A stretch of DNA of 64,000 nt from Pseudomonadales bacterium. Lineage in GTDB: Bacteria; Pseudomonadota; Gammaproteobacteria; Pseudomonadales; Azotimanducaceae. Position numbers and translations under genes: made by a program. Where the stretch lies: contig JANQJA010000016.1 in the NCBI GenBank assembly GCA_028281885.1, forward strand, positions 124,001 to 188,000, read 5' to 3'. Positions 27,202 to 36,368 of the stretch are shown piece after piece (the stretch's first letter is position 1; each line of letters starts with the position of its first letter). The notes below the pieces were generated by a model. The model searched no databases, had not been told where the DNA came from, and saw only the letters and a program-made list of their open reading frames with translations.

Positions 27202-28494
27202 ATGAAGAAATCAAATCTGAGTCTATTTGGTCTGCTGGCCTTGTCGCTGTTGAGTCAATCAGCCTTTGCCGATGACCTGAGTGGTGGCGACACGGCGTGG
27301 ATACTGACCTCCACCGCGCTCGTACTATTTATGACCATACCGGGACTGTCGCTGTTTTATGGTGGCCTGGTGCGCGTCAAGAATGTCCTGAGTGTGTTGA
27401 TGCAGTGTTTTGCCATTACCTGTGTCGTTTCGGTGCTCTGGCTGGTGCTGGTGTATTCCCTCGCGTTTGGTGAAGGCAATCCGTTTATCGGCGATCTGAG
27501 TCAGTTCATGCTCGCAGGTGTGCTCGAAGGCTCCATGAGCGGAACCATTCCGGAGAGCGTCTTTGTGATGTTCCAGCTCACCTTCGCCATCATTACCCCG
27601 GCGCTGATTGTCGGTGGTTTCGCCGAGCGGATGCGATTCTCATCCATGCTGGTGTTCTCCGGTCTCTGGGTCATTGTGGTTTACGGGCCGGTGACTCACT
27701 GGGTCTGGGGCGGTGGCTGGCTCGGCGAGATGGGACTGCTGGATTTCGCTGGCGGTACGGTGGTCCATGTGACTGCAGGTGTGGCGGCGTTGGTCTGCGC
27801 GCTGGTCATGGGACCCAGGAACGGATTTCCACAATCTCCAATGCCACCTCACAACATGACGATGGCAATCACCGGTGCCGGGATGTTGTGGGTTGGCTGG
27901 TTCGGCTTCAATGCAGGCAGTGCGCTGGCGGCCAACAATGATGCCGGTATGGCTATGCTGGCGACGCATATGTCAGCTGCCGCTGGTGCGTTCACCTGGA
28001 TGCTCTGCGAGTGGATTCGTTACGGCAAGCCGAGTGCGCTGGGTGCGGTGACCGGCATGGTGGCGGGCCTGGGTACCATCACGCCCGCCTCGGGCTTTGT
28101 CGGTCCGGCCGGGGGACTGGTCATTGGTGTCGCTGCCGGTTTCGTCTGTTTTAACGCGACCAACCTGTTGAAGCGCAAACTCGGGGTGGACGATTCACTG
28201 GATGTGTTTCCGGTGCACGGTGTCGGCGGTGCGCTTGGCACGATCCTCGCGGGCGTGTTTGCCAGCGCGAGCCTGGGTGTCTTCAGCGGACAAGGTTACA
28301 ACGAAGGTATGACCATGGCGTCGCAGACCGGGGTGCAGGTGATTGGTGTCCTGGCCAGTGCGACATATACGGCCATCGCGACATTTATCCTGCTGAAGAT
28401 TGTTGATGTCGTCCTTGGGCTGCGGGTTACCTCCGATGAAGAAACAGAAGGGCTCGACATCAACCAGCACAATGAACGTGGTTACGATCTATAG
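27202..28494 (+). CDS. amtB: ammonium transporter AmtB
   Basis: 430 residues from the ATG at 27202, with AGAGGGAG upstream and a cleavable signal peptide (MKKSNLSLFGLLALSLLSQSAFA). About eleven membrane helices follow. Family motifs include GLSLFYGGLVR, FAGGTVVHVTAGVAALV (first pore His) and FPVHGVGGALGTILAGVFA (second pore His). It conducts ammonium into the cell. The usual glnK regulator gene is not adjacent on either side. The 3' end overlaps the convergent ddl gene by 13 bases. Confidence 0.96.
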   Translation: MKKSNLSLFGLLALSLLSQSAFADDLSGGDTAWILTSTALVLFMTIPGLSLFYGGLVRVKNVLSVLMQCFAITCVVSVLWLVLVYSLAFGEGNPFIGDLSQFMLAGVLEGSMSGTIPESVFVMFQLTFAIITPALIVGGFAERMRFSSMLVFSGLWVIVVYGPVTHWVWGGGWLGEMGLLDFAGGTVVHVTAGVAALVCALVMGPRNGFPQSPMPPHNMTMAITGAGMLWVGWFGFNAGSALAANNDAGMAMLATHMSAAAGAFTWMLCEWIRYGKPSALGAVTGMVAGLGTITPASGFVGPAGGLVIGVAAGFVCFNATNLLKRKLGVDDSLDVFPVHGVGGALGTILAGVFASASLGVFSGQGYNEGMTMASQTGVQVIGVLASATYTAIATFILLKIVDVVLGLRVTSDEETEGLDINQHNERGYDL

Positions 28495-29432
28495 CTTCGT
28501 GTTGCCGCCCGCTCGATGAGATAGGAGCACAGAGTCGGGAAGTCCATTCCAAACCCGCTGGCGCCGTCCGGATACAGACTGGTCGGCGTCATGCCCGGCA
28601 ACGTGTTCACCTCAAGCAGGTATTCTTCACTGTCTGATGTGACCACAAAATCGGCCCGGGACAGATCGCGGCAACCCAGTGATTCATGAGCATCGATGGC
28701 AATCTGCTGCAGTCTCTGGGTCTGTCCGTCAGGCAGGTCAGCAGGCATCAGGTGATCGCTGAGTCCCTGGGTGTATCTGTGTTGATAGTCGTACCAGCTG
28801 TTTGCTGGCGTTGTGATTTCGATCACCGGAAACGCTTTTGGTCCTTCATCGGTATCCAGCACACCCACGGTAATTTCCCGTCCCGTAAGACGCTCTTCGA
28901 CCAGCACGCTGGAGTCAAATTCGAAGGCACTTTCGACCGCGGCATGTAGCTCGTTGGCGTTGGAGACTAAGGTAACCCCCAGCGCGCTGCCCTGGGTGGC
29001 TGGTTTCACGACTACCGCTTCACCCAGCGTCGCGTGAACCTGCTTGACTGCAGCAGGTACGCCGTCAGCGATATCGACAACCTGTTGTCGGGCCATCGGC
29101 AGGCCCCGGGCGGCGAAGATCAGCTTGGCGGTAATCTTGTTCATGGCGTTGGCGCTGGCCTGTACGCCGCTTCCCACATAAGGATAGCCCATGATCTCAA
29201 GAAATCCCTGAAGGGTACCGTCTTCGCCCGGCGGGCCATGCAGAATGGGAAACACGACGTCAGGGTTGATTTCGGCGAGGCGGCGGTGGCTTTCCCGGTC
29301 GAGCTCACTGACCGTGACGTTCCGGTAGTTTTCGGCTAGCGCCCGGCGAACCCCTTCGGCAGAGACGCGGGACACCTCAGCTTCTGCCGATTGGCCGCCG
29401 CAAAGAATGACGATGTTGAGATCCGGATTCAT
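28482..29432 (-). CDS. ddl: D-alanine-D-alanine ligase
   Basis: 316 residues from the ATG at 29432; an upstream open extension has no family character. The ATP-grasp signature is complete: VILCGGQSAEAEVSRVSAEGV, HGPPGEDGTLQGFLEIMGYPYVGSGV, VKPATQGSALGVTLV, VEERLTGREITVGVL and LEVNTLPGMTPTSLYP. It joins two D-alanines for peptidoglycan synthesis. The Ser-Ala pair near the N-terminus (GGQSAEAEVS instead of the more common GGxSxExxVS) still fits the pattern. It lies outside any division/cell-wall cluster. Confidence 0.93.
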   Translation of the reverse strand: MNPDLNIVILCGGQSAEAEVSRVSAEGVRRALAENYRNVTVSELDRESHRRLAEINPDVVFPILHGPPGEDGTLQGFLEIMGYPYVGSGVQASANAMNKITAKLIFAARGLPMARQQVVDIADGVPAAVKQVHATLGEAVVVKPATQGSALGVTLVSNANELHAAVESAFEFDSSVLVEERLTGREITVGVLDTDEGPKAFPVIEITTPANSWYDYQHRYTQGLSDHLMPADLPDGQTQRLQQIAIDAHESLGCRDLSRADFVVTSDSEEYLLEVNTLPGMTPTSLYPDGASGFGMDFPTLCSYLIERAATRSYRS

Positions 29433-29545
29433 CGAACTCGATTGCCTCGAAAGTGTTGCCGCGTGATGTTGGGGCAGCAGTCTAACGGGGATGAGTGGCG
29501 GACGGCAGTCCGAATTATGACTTTGCGGTGGCACGGTCCGGAAAC

Positions 29546-29571
29546 AAACATTAGAGTTAACTATAGTGTTT
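29546..29571. promoter_or_regulatory. palindromic operator candidate for the MerR-type regulator
   Basis: A 26-base imperfect palindrome centred on GTTAAC, with 22 of 26 positions symmetric, ends 16 bases before the merR-type start. One half reads CTATAGT, the half-site I know from lead/cadmium/zinc-responsive MerR promoters (for example pbr and cad). Auto-regulation of the adjacent gene is the likely role. Confidence 0.55.
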
Positions 29572-29587
29572 GTCGGAGGACACGGAC

Positions 29588-30001
29588 ATGAGCTATCTGA
29601 AAATCGGCGAGCTGGCTCGCCGCACCGGTGCAACCAATGAAACACTCAGGTTCTACGAAACCCGCGGTTTGCTGGAGTCGCCGCGGCGAACGGAGGCAGG
29701 CTATCGACTTTATGCCGAAGCGGATGTGGCGAGGGTTCGGTTCATTCTGAGATCCCGTCGAATGGGGTTTTCACTGAAAGACATTAAGGAACTCCTGCTC
29801 ATTCGGGTCGATCGGGAGCACAACACCTGCGGTGACGTGAAGCAACTGGCGGAGATCAAGCTGCAGGATATCAACGCGCGTATCGCGGAACTCAACCAGG
29901 TCAAGGCGGCGCTGGAGAAGGTGACTGATGCCTGCTGTGGTGGCGATTTATCGGCGGTGCATTGTTCGATTCTGGATGAATTGGATGCCGAGTCCGCCTA
30001 A
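29588..30001 (+). CDS. MerR-family heavy-metal regulator, ZntR-like
   Basis: 137 residues from the ATG at 29588 behind GGAGGAC. It has the winged-helix MerR start [27 protein letters not shown], the dimer helix, and the metal-binding Cys set: Cys in NTCGDVKQ, then DACCGG and VHCSILDEL. The CC-x-H/Y-C arrangement is the Zn(II)-binding loop of ZntR and close relatives. Such proteins twist promoter DNA to switch on a metal exporter. No exporter gene is adjacent, so its target may be elsewhere. Its stop interlocks with the S9 peptidase stop. Confidence 0.92.
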   Translation: MSYLKIGELARRTGATNETLRFYETRGLLESPRRTEAGYRLYAEADVARVRFILRSRRMGFSLKDIKELLLIRVDREHNTCGDVKQLAEIKLQDINARIAELNQVKAALEKVTDACCGGDLSAVHCSILDELDAESA

Positions 30002-31917
30002 CCCTCCAGATGGCTGATCTCGACCGGTTTGATGTCATCGGCAGGTTCAAACCCAAAGATCCGGCCGTAGAAATAGAGTTCAAGATCGAGCGCGCGCCTG
30101 ATGTTTGCCGCCTGCCGGAAGCCGTGTTGTTCGCCCGGGAAGGGGATATAGGCCACTGGAATCCCTTTTCCCTTTAGCGCGGTAACCATGGCTTCGGCCT
30201 GGTTCGGTGGCACGACCCTGTCCTCGAGTCCCTGAAAGAAGATGACCGGACAGTTCAAACCGTCAACATGATGGACCGGTGAACGGGTTCGATAGACCTC
30301 GACCGCTTCGGGATATGGCCCGACGAGGCTGTCGAGGTAGCGCGACTCGAATTTGTGGGTGTCCCGGGCGAGCGCCTCCAGATCGCCGATACCGTAGTGA
30401 CTGGCGCCAGCACGAAATGTGTCGTGAAAGACCAGAGCAGCCAGGGTGGTGTAACCGCCGGCACTGCCGCCCCTGATTGCCAGCCGGTTCGGATCGACAA
30501 GTTGCTGATCGACCAGTGATTGTGCGCCGTAAACGCAGTCTTCGACTTCAACAATGCCCCAGCCACCCTGCAGTTTATTGCGGTATTCACGACCGTAGCC
30601 TGTCGATCCCCGATAGTTCACATCGAGGACAGCGAAACCGCGACTGGTCCAGTATTGGCGGGACAGGTTCAGGCTGCCTTCTGTCGCGCTGGTGGGGCCA
30701 CCGTGGAGCATTACGATCAATGGCGGCAATTCGTCGTCGGGAGGCTCAAAGTCCTGGTTCTGGGGCGCGTAGAAAAAACCATGCGCGACGTCATCGTCTG
30801 CCGTGGTAAAGCGAATGGCTTTCGGCCGCGCAAGGAAGCCTGGGTCGATTTCAAGATCACAGCTTCGCGCAATGCACTCGAACTGGTGGCTGTTCAGGTT
30901 CGCCTGATAGTTGGCAGGAAACTGCGTCGGAGAGGCCGCAGTCAGAACATAAGACTCACCCTGGATATCAAGCCCGGCCATCGAGGTAAACGGTGTCTCA
31001 ATGGTTTCGATGCGCTGTTTCTCTACGATGCGCCCCAGGCTCGCCTCGTTATCGACACTGTAAATGCAAAGCACGTGCCCTGTTGGGTCAAAGCCGTAGG
31101 TTGAGACGCCGAACTGCCAGTGGGGTACGCCAAACTCGGCAGCCATGGGACAGATGTTCTCGCTGTTGCCATCCGCATGCCGATAAAGGTTCCACCAGCC
31201 ACCTTCGTCGGAGATAAACCAGAGCGCGCCATCTGGCGCAAACCGTGGCTGCTGAATCGAGATATCCTGGCCGCCCGCAACCTGGCGGACACGGATCAGG
31301 TCGCCGTCCTCAGTGATATCGGCGAGCCAGAGCGAGGTTGCGTCCCAGGGCATGTGGGGATGGTTCCAGGTGATCCAGGCGAGCTGGTTTCCTTCCGGGT
31401 TTGGCGCCGGTGAGGAAAAGAAATCGTGGCCGGATGCCAGCCTGGTCACTTCGCCGGAGTCGATATCAATCGCGGCCAGGTAGTTTTCAGCTTCCGACTC
31501 ACCTTCGCCATGGGATTCGCAGATACAGATCAGGCGCCGATGGTGTTGGTCATATTTGAAGTTGGCGAAGCGACAGACGGGTTCATTGGTCAGCTGGCGT
31601 GGTTCTTCCCCGGGTGTTGCCACGTAAACCTGTTGATCGCTGAAATTGGCGAAATAGATCCTGTCGTTGACGGGAACCCACGCACCTCCGCCGTATTCGT
31701 GAACACGGGTCCGTGCATTGTAAGGTGCTGGAAACGCATCCCGGACGGCGCCATCCTGCTCACGGATAACCACAACCACTCTGCCGTCCTCGGTGGGTCT
31801 TGCCTCCTGCCAGTAAAGCCTGTCCTCCTCAAACCGGGGTGGTCCGAGGCCAATGGTTTCCGACACAATCAATTCTGACGTGATGGGAGATTGCCAGGAG
31901 CCGAACGGCGCTTTCAT
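29998..31917 (-). CDS. prolyl oligopeptidase family (S9) serine peptidase
   Basis: 639 residues: an N-terminal beta-propeller ([34 protein letters not shown] and similar repeats) and a C-terminal alpha/beta-hydrolase domain. The nucleophile lies in [16 protein letters not shown] (Ser about 485), with Asp in [19 protein letters not shown] and His in [16 protein letters not shown]. No signal peptide is seen, so it is probably a cytosolic peptidase of the dipeptidyl/acylaminoacyl type. It overlaps the glutaredoxin-like gene by 4 bases and is the last of four minus-strand genes from slt. Confidence 0.92.
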   Translation of the reverse strand: MKAPFGSWQSPITSELIVSETIGLGPPRFEEDRLYWQEARPTEDGRVVVVIREQDGAVRDAFPAPYNARTRVHEYGGGAWVPVNDRIYFANFSDQQVYVATPGEEPRQLTNEPVCRFANFKYDQHHRRLICICESHGEGESEAENYLAAIDIDSGEVTRLASGHDFFSSPAPNPEGNQLAWITWNHPHMPWDATSLWLADITEDGDLIRVRQVAGGQDISIQQPRFAPDGALWFISDEGGWWNLYRHADGNSENICPMAAEFGVPHWQFGVSTYGFDPTGHVLCIYSVDNEASLGRIVEKQRIETIETPFTSMAGLDIQGESYVLTAASPTQFPANYQANLNSHQFECIARSCDLEIDPGFLARPKAIRFTTADDDVAHGFFYAPQNQDFEPPDDELPPLIVMLHGGPTSATEGSLNLSRQYWTSRGFAVLDVNYRGSTGYGREYRNKLQGGWGIVEVEDCVYGAQSLVDQQLVDPNRLAIRGGSAGGYTTLAALVFHDTFRAGASHYGIGDLEALARDTHKFESRYLDSLVGPYPEAVEVYRTRSPVHHVDGLNCPVIFFQGLEDRVVPPNQAEAMVTALKGKGIPVAYIPFPGEQHGFRQAANIRRALDLELYFYGRIFGFEPADDIKPVEISHLEG

Positions 31918-32183
31918 GCCGGTTTCCCTGTCGATGAGGTCGAAGTGACATACCGCCGAGCCTGATCGTAGTCGAATGGCCAGCCCAGTTCTTCACTGAC
32001 GCCTGATCGACGCAATACCGGGATACGGATGCCGTACTCATCAGTCAGTGTTTCGGACAGGCTGATCTCTACTTCAACAATGTCGATGTCGAGCCCGTCC
32101 CGTTGCAGCTGTTGCAGCAGTGCCAGGGCCTGTTCACAGAGATGGCAGCCGGATGTGGTCATGAGTTCAATGACGTGGCTCAT
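31914..32183 (-). CDS. glutaredoxin-like protein (DUF836)
   Basis: 89 residues with a thioredoxin-fold start and redox site CHLC (MSHVIELMTTSGCHLCEQALALL), followed by IPVLRRSG with the cis-proline. This is the DUF836/glutaredoxin-2-like family of small thiol-disulfide proteins; the partner is unknown. It overlaps both neighbours by 4 bases (tatD upstream, S9 peptidase downstream). Confidence 0.85.
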   Translation of the reverse strand: MSHVIELMTTSGCHLCEQALALLQQLQRDGLDIDIVEVEISLSETLTDEYGIRIPVLRRSGVSEELGWPFDYDQARRYVTSTSSTGKPA

Positions 32184-32968
32184 GCCGGAAGACCAAAAAA
32201 CCTGCTGGCGTTGCTGGTGGTTTGTGCGGCCAGCACTTCGTAGTGGAGATCGAGATGTTGTGCGATGAATCGGCAGATATGTGGCAGATATTGCGGCTCG
32301 TTTCTTCTTCCTTTGGGTTTCGGCTTGAGATTTCTGGGCATCAGGTAGGGAGCATCCGTTTCAATCATCAGACGATCAGCGGGAATTGAGCGGAGCAGCG
32401 GAATCAGATGTGTGCCCCGTCGTTCGTCGCAGATCCAGCCAGTCATGCCGATGTAGCAGTCCATATCCAGGTAGGCGTGGAGCGCCTGCTTCTCGCCGGT
32501 AAAACAGTGTACGACACATCGTTTCAGTCGATTCACGTAGGGCCGCAGAATGTCGGCGAAGTCCGGATAAGCATCCCGTTCATGTAGAAACAGGGGCAGA
32601 TCGGCTTCGATGGCCAGTTCGATGTGGGCCTCGAATGATCGGATTTGGTCTTTCTTTTCTGAAAAGTTACGAAAGTAATCCAGTCCTGTTTCTCCGACCG
32701 CGACCACGCGCTCGTGTGTCAGCAGGTCCTTCAATTCGGTGAGTGCGGCGGCATCAGTTTCGTCGGCGTGGTGCGGGTGAATTCCGGCGGTGGCAAAGAG
32801 TTGGTGGGTCTCCGCCAATTTGCAGGCCTTCTGGCTGCCGCTTGTCGATGCCCCCGTCACAATGAACTGACTGACACCAACGGCTCGCGCATTGTCGATG
32901 ACGTCTGTCAGGTCATCTGCGAAGGATTCGTGAGTCAGGTTGGCACCGATATCGATGAGCTGGGTCAT
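32180..32968 (-). CDS. tatD: TatD family metal-dependent hydrolase
   Basis: 262 residues from the ATG at 32968. TatD motifs are present: LIDIGANLTHESF, TAGIHPHHADE, VAVGETGLDYFRN, VVHCFTG, and MIETDAPYLMPRNLK followed by GRRNEPQYLPHI. The last block and the absence of an N-terminal HxH pair mark TatD itself rather than the YcfH/YjjV relatives. Known TatD is a 3'-5' exonuclease and DNA-repair nuclease; it has no part in Tat export despite the name. Confidence 0.93.
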   Translation of the reverse strand: MTQLIDIGANLTHESFADDLTDVIDNARAVGVSQFIVTGASTSGSQKACKLAETHQLFATAGIHPHHADETDAAALTELKDLLTHERVVAVGETGLDYFRNFSEKKDQIRSFEAHIELAIEADLPLFLHERDAYPDFADILRPYVNRLKRCVVHCFTGEKQALHAYLDMDCYIGMTGWICDERRGTHLIPLLRSIPADRLMIETDAPYLMPRNLKPKPKGRRNEPQYLPHICRFIAQHLDLHYEVLAAQTTSNASRFFGLPA

Positions 32969-33020
32969 GTCGGAGGATGTCGCGTCGAGAACCAAAAGCC
33001 CGGCAGTATAATCCACCCGC

Positions 33021-35024
33021 TCAGGAGTTGTCGGGTTGTCGTGTGACCTTCGGTTCGTCGTCAGCAATCAATCGTCGTGTGTCCAGAAATTCGCTGAATT
33101 CATGGTTTTCAATCAGTGGCTGATCCTGTTCCAGTCGCCTCGCATAGATGGCAGCGAACATCAGCACATTCTGCACGTATTCCCGGGTTTCCCTGAAGGG
33201 TATCGTCTCGATCCAGACATCCAGCGGCAGATCCGGGTTACGCCAGCGGTCGACCCTTGACGGACCGGCGTTGTAGGCGGCGGTTGCAAGGATTCGGTTG
33301 CGGTCAAAACGCCGAAACATCTCGCCGAGGTAGGCGGCACCGATTTCGATGTTGCGATCCGGATTGTTGAGATCCCCGTTGCCGTTGAAGCTGAGATTGT
33401 GATGGGTCGCCGCCAGTTTGGCGGTTGTTGGCATGAGTTGCATGATTCCGCGAGCGCCCGCTGTTGATCGTGCGTCGGGCATGAAGGCGCTTTCCTGCCT
33501 GGCGATCGCGAGACTCCAGTTGAGCGGGATGTCGAACCGACGGGAGACTGTGACGAACTCATGCTGATATGCCAGTGGAAATCTCATGTCGAGATCGTTC
33601 CAGGCTTCGGCATCGATCATCGATTTGATCGCCTGCCGATACCAGCCCCACTTTTGCGCAACACGGGCTGCTACCTGTAAGTCATAGTCGCTCATATCGC
33701 GGGTCGCGTATTGCCATTCGGCCCGGCCATCATGTCTTTCGCCGATGGTGAACAGTTCCAATGCTCGCTGAATGCCAGGGCGCGACTCAATTGCCAGCAC
33801 TTCCTCGCCGGGAATTTCGATCGGATAGTGCTGAAACTCGTAGCGGCTGCCCAGTGCATCGGCAGAGACAAAACCATAGAAGTTGCGTTGTTTAGCCAGT
33901 TCCCGGTAAATGTCGCGCGCCGATGCCTGGTCGTCCCCATTGCTGGAGTCCACCAGTATCCGCGCCTTCCAGTACCGCCATCTGGGTGTGTTGGCTTCCG
34001 TATCGGGTAGCTGGTTGATCAGGACCAGCGCATCACTCCAGTGCTGTTGTTGAAGGGCCAGCCTGATACGCGCTTCGACCAGCCCGGTGACCAGATTGTG
34101 ATCGACGGGAATCCGGTTGAGCAGCCCTGACGGGTCGCCGTTCTGGGCGATACGTACGCCGACGTATTCGTAGAGACTGGCAAGTTCGGTGGCATTAAAA
34201 CCATGTGAAACCCGATACGACCCCAATGCTTCGAATGCTGCTGCTGCATCCTGTCGAGCCAGCCGCCTGATGCCGTAGCTGATTACGTCGCGCGTTTGTT
34301 CATTGTCGGTGGCGAATAGCCCGGTTCGTCGAATCAGGCCGGGATTTTGTCGCAGCTGCCGTAATCGGTCGGCGAGCGATACGTCTTCGCTGTCGAGATA
34401 GCGCACGAGATATCCGGCCAGCGAGTACTCCCGTGCTTCCTGGGTCATCAAGAGTCGCTGCCAGGCTGTGTTCCGGACTAATCCACCCTGGCTACGGAAC
34501 AGCCTGAATACCGGATCGCACTCGTCTGGTTGCGAGTAGTCCACCAGCCAAAGGTTCTTCGCGGCTGCCGTGGCAGCTTCTTTCCGTCCCGTCCTGTACA
34601 GGGCGTGAGCGTGGAAGCAGGCATTGCGTCTTCCCAGTAGCCCGCCGTCATAGTGGGCGAGAAACTCATCCCACCGTCCCCGCGCTCCGAGTACGAACAG
34701 CCAGTTTTCCAGCAGCCGTCGCGAGATGGGCGAATGACGATGTGCTTCGACAAAGGGCATGATCCGTGCCGAGTTCTGGCGTTGGATGCTGTAGATGAAT
34801 GCGGTGTATTCCAGGTAGGGATACAGAGGATAGGAAGCCAGGGCTTTCTTCTTCTCTTCCATTGCGGCCCAGCGGCCTGCCTTGATGTCAGCGATGGCTG
34901 CCTGGTAGATCTGGCGTTGGTCGTAACGGGATACATCGCCTGATCGAGCGGTTGTGGCTGAGAATCCGCCGTTTGCCTGTAGGGCGACAAACAGGGGCAG
35001 TAGGGTTAACCAGCGACGACCCAT
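33021..35024 (-). CDS. slt: soluble lytic murein transglycosylase
   Basis: 667 residues from the ATG at 35024, with a signal peptide (MGRRWLTLLPLFVALQANGGFSA). A long superhelical domain (about 40-480) is followed by the goose-lysozyme-like catalytic domain. The catalytic Glu is in ARQESAFMPDARS (about 512), then GARGIMQLMPTTAK and AAYNAGPSRVDRW. It cleaves peptidoglycan glycan strands in the periplasm. It is probably the first gene of the slt-tatD-glutaredoxin-S9 run, 52 bases before tatD. Confidence 0.95.
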   Translation of the reverse strand: MGRRWLTLLPLFVALQANGGFSATTARSGDVSRYDQRQIYQAAIADIKAGRWAAMEEKKKALASYPLYPYLEYTAFIYSIQRQNSARIMPFVEAHRHSPISRRLLENWLFVLGARGRWDEFLAHYDGGLLGRRNACFHAHALYRTGRKEAATAAAKNLWLVDYSQPDECDPVFRLFRSQGGLVRNTAWQRLLMTQEAREYSLAGYLVRYLDSEDVSLADRLRQLRQNPGLIRRTGLFATDNEQTRDVISYGIRRLARQDAAAAFEALGSYRVSHGFNATELASLYEYVGVRIAQNGDPSGLLNRIPVDHNLVTGLVEARIRLALQQQHWSDALVLINQLPDTEANTPRWRYWKARILVDSSNGDDQASARDIYRELAKQRNFYGFVSADALGSRYEFQHYPIEIPGEEVLAIESRPGIQRALELFTIGERHDGRAEWQYATRDMSDYDLQVAARVAQKWGWYRQAIKSMIDAEAWNDLDMRFPLAYQHEFVTVSRRFDIPLNWSLAIARQESAFMPDARSTAGARGIMQLMPTTAKLAATHHNLSFNGNGDLNNPDRNIEIGAAYLGEMFRRFDRNRILATAAYNAGPSRVDRWRNPDLPLDVWIETIPFRETREYVQNVLMFAAIYARRLEQDQPLIENHEFSEFLDTRRLIADDEPKVTRQPDNS

Positions 35025-35111
35025 GATGAAACCTGATGCATACCAAGTGACGGGCACGCAAGAGCTTAACTTGCGTTTATCTGCCCTGTATAGCGGGCAT
35101 TTAGGTGTGGG

Positions 35112-35540
35112 TTATACGCGAACAGCGAGTACGTCGCACTTGGCGCCATGCAATACGCCATTGGCGGTTGAGCCAAATAATAGTGCCAGGCCCTGCCGGC
35201 CATGGCTACCGACGACGATGAGGTCGACTTCGATCTGGTCGGCGAGTGAATGAATCTCTGTTTCCGGGCGGCCGAAGATCAGGTGCTGGTTCTCCGGGGG
35301 GATATTGAGCAGATTGGCAAACTCGGCGAGATGCGATTTGGCCGTTTCCTGAATCTGTTCCTGAATGGTGGAAAGGTCCATCGGAACGTCGCCACCGTAG
35401 GCGAGGCTTAGCGGCTCAACCACATGCAGACAGCTCAGTTTTGCTTCATAGGCCCGGGCCAGTGCACAGGCGCGTTTCGCAACCTTTCGCGACTCTTCTG
35501 TCAGGTCTACGCCCACCAGAATGTGAGAGTATTCACCCAT
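35112..35540 (-). CDS. universal stress protein
   Basis: 142 residues: ILVGVDLTEESRKVAKRACALA at the start, and the ATP-binding signature VVGSHGRQGLALLFGSTANGVLHGAKCDVLAV near the end (G-2x-G-9x-G-S). One UspA domain, cytosolic. These proteins rise under stress and starvation. Separated from slt by 87 bases and divergent from the gene at 35666. Confidence 0.94.
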   Translation of the reverse strand: MGEYSHILVGVDLTEESRKVAKRACALARAYEAKLSCLHVVEPLSLAYGGDVPMDLSTIQEQIQETAKSHLAEFANLLNIPPENQHLIFGRPETEIHSLADQIEVDLIVVGSHGRQGLALLFGSTANGVLHGAKCDVLAVRV

Positions 35541-35665
35541 AAGTCCACCTCGCGGTCCGGTTATTATTGTTATCGACCTTTGGGCGCAATTTACACAGGA
35601 AAATCGAATCGAACAAGCAGCATGGGCTGCTTGTAAATGTTGAAGCTGCCGGGCATGTTTCCACC

Positions 35666-36241
35666 ATGGTTTACCTGGGAATCGGACTGGTACTGCTTTT
35701 ACTGATCGCGCCGATCATCGCGCTGCTGCCGTCCGCGCGTCAGCGAGAGCAGGCGGCGATGCGGCAGGTGGCGCGTGCCAATGGCATCATCACTGAACTG
35801 GTTACCATCGATGATCCGGACCCGGATCCTGGCCAGTATGTTTCGAGTCTCGGTAAGCCGCTGGCGCCTGAATTAAAGGTCATTGCGTATCGAAAGGCGC
35901 GCCAGCGCCCGGAGCAATGGCGTGACCTTCCGAAACTTTCTTGGTGCCTGATTCGGACCAGGGAACGGGCCGAGGGATTGCCGCCGGGCTGGGCCTGGCG
36001 GGCTTCAGTTCCCGACTCGAAAGATCTTTCGGAAAAGTTGATACAGCAGCTGACGTTGCTGCCTGACGATGTCGTTATGGTGGACGAGCAGGGCTATCGG
36101 GTTTCGGTCTATTGGCGGGAAAATGGCGGTGATGGCGCGCTGGAGCAGGTCATTGGCTATCTCGATGCGGTGGCTCAACTGAGCGTGCCAGATGCGATGT
36201 CAGATAGCGCGGGTTCGTCCGCCGACGATGACACCTTGTAA
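35666..36241 (+). CDS. hypothetical membrane-anchored protein upstream of topA
   Basis: 191 residues from the ATG at 35666; an earlier in-frame extension lacks a ribosome site. One N-terminal membrane helix (LGIGLVLLLLIAPIIALLP) is followed by a soluble domain with RQREQAAMRQVARANG and the acidic DDPDPDPGQY. It ends with an acidic Ser-rich tail (DSAGSSADDDTL). I do not recognise the family. It shares the position just before topA with small uncharacterised genes in Pseudomonas. Role unknown. Confidence 0.75.
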   Translation: MVYLGIGLVLLLLIAPIIALLPSARQREQAAMRQVARANGIITELVTIDDPDPDPGQYVSSLGKPLAPELKVIAYRKARQRPEQWRDLPKLSWCLIRTRERAEGLPPGWAWRASVPDSKDLSEKLIQQLTLLPDDVVMVDEQGYRVSVYWRENGGDGALEQVIGYLDAVAQLSVPDAMSDSAGSSADDDTL

Positions 36242-36368
36242 GTCTGTTGTTGACAAAGCGACTATCGATGCCTTTAAGCTAAAAAAGGCGCTTGCGGTTG
36301 ACGTACACCGACTTTGCTTCTACTGTTCGCCGCCGCGACCCTAACCAATGGCTCAGGATTCCGCTTTT

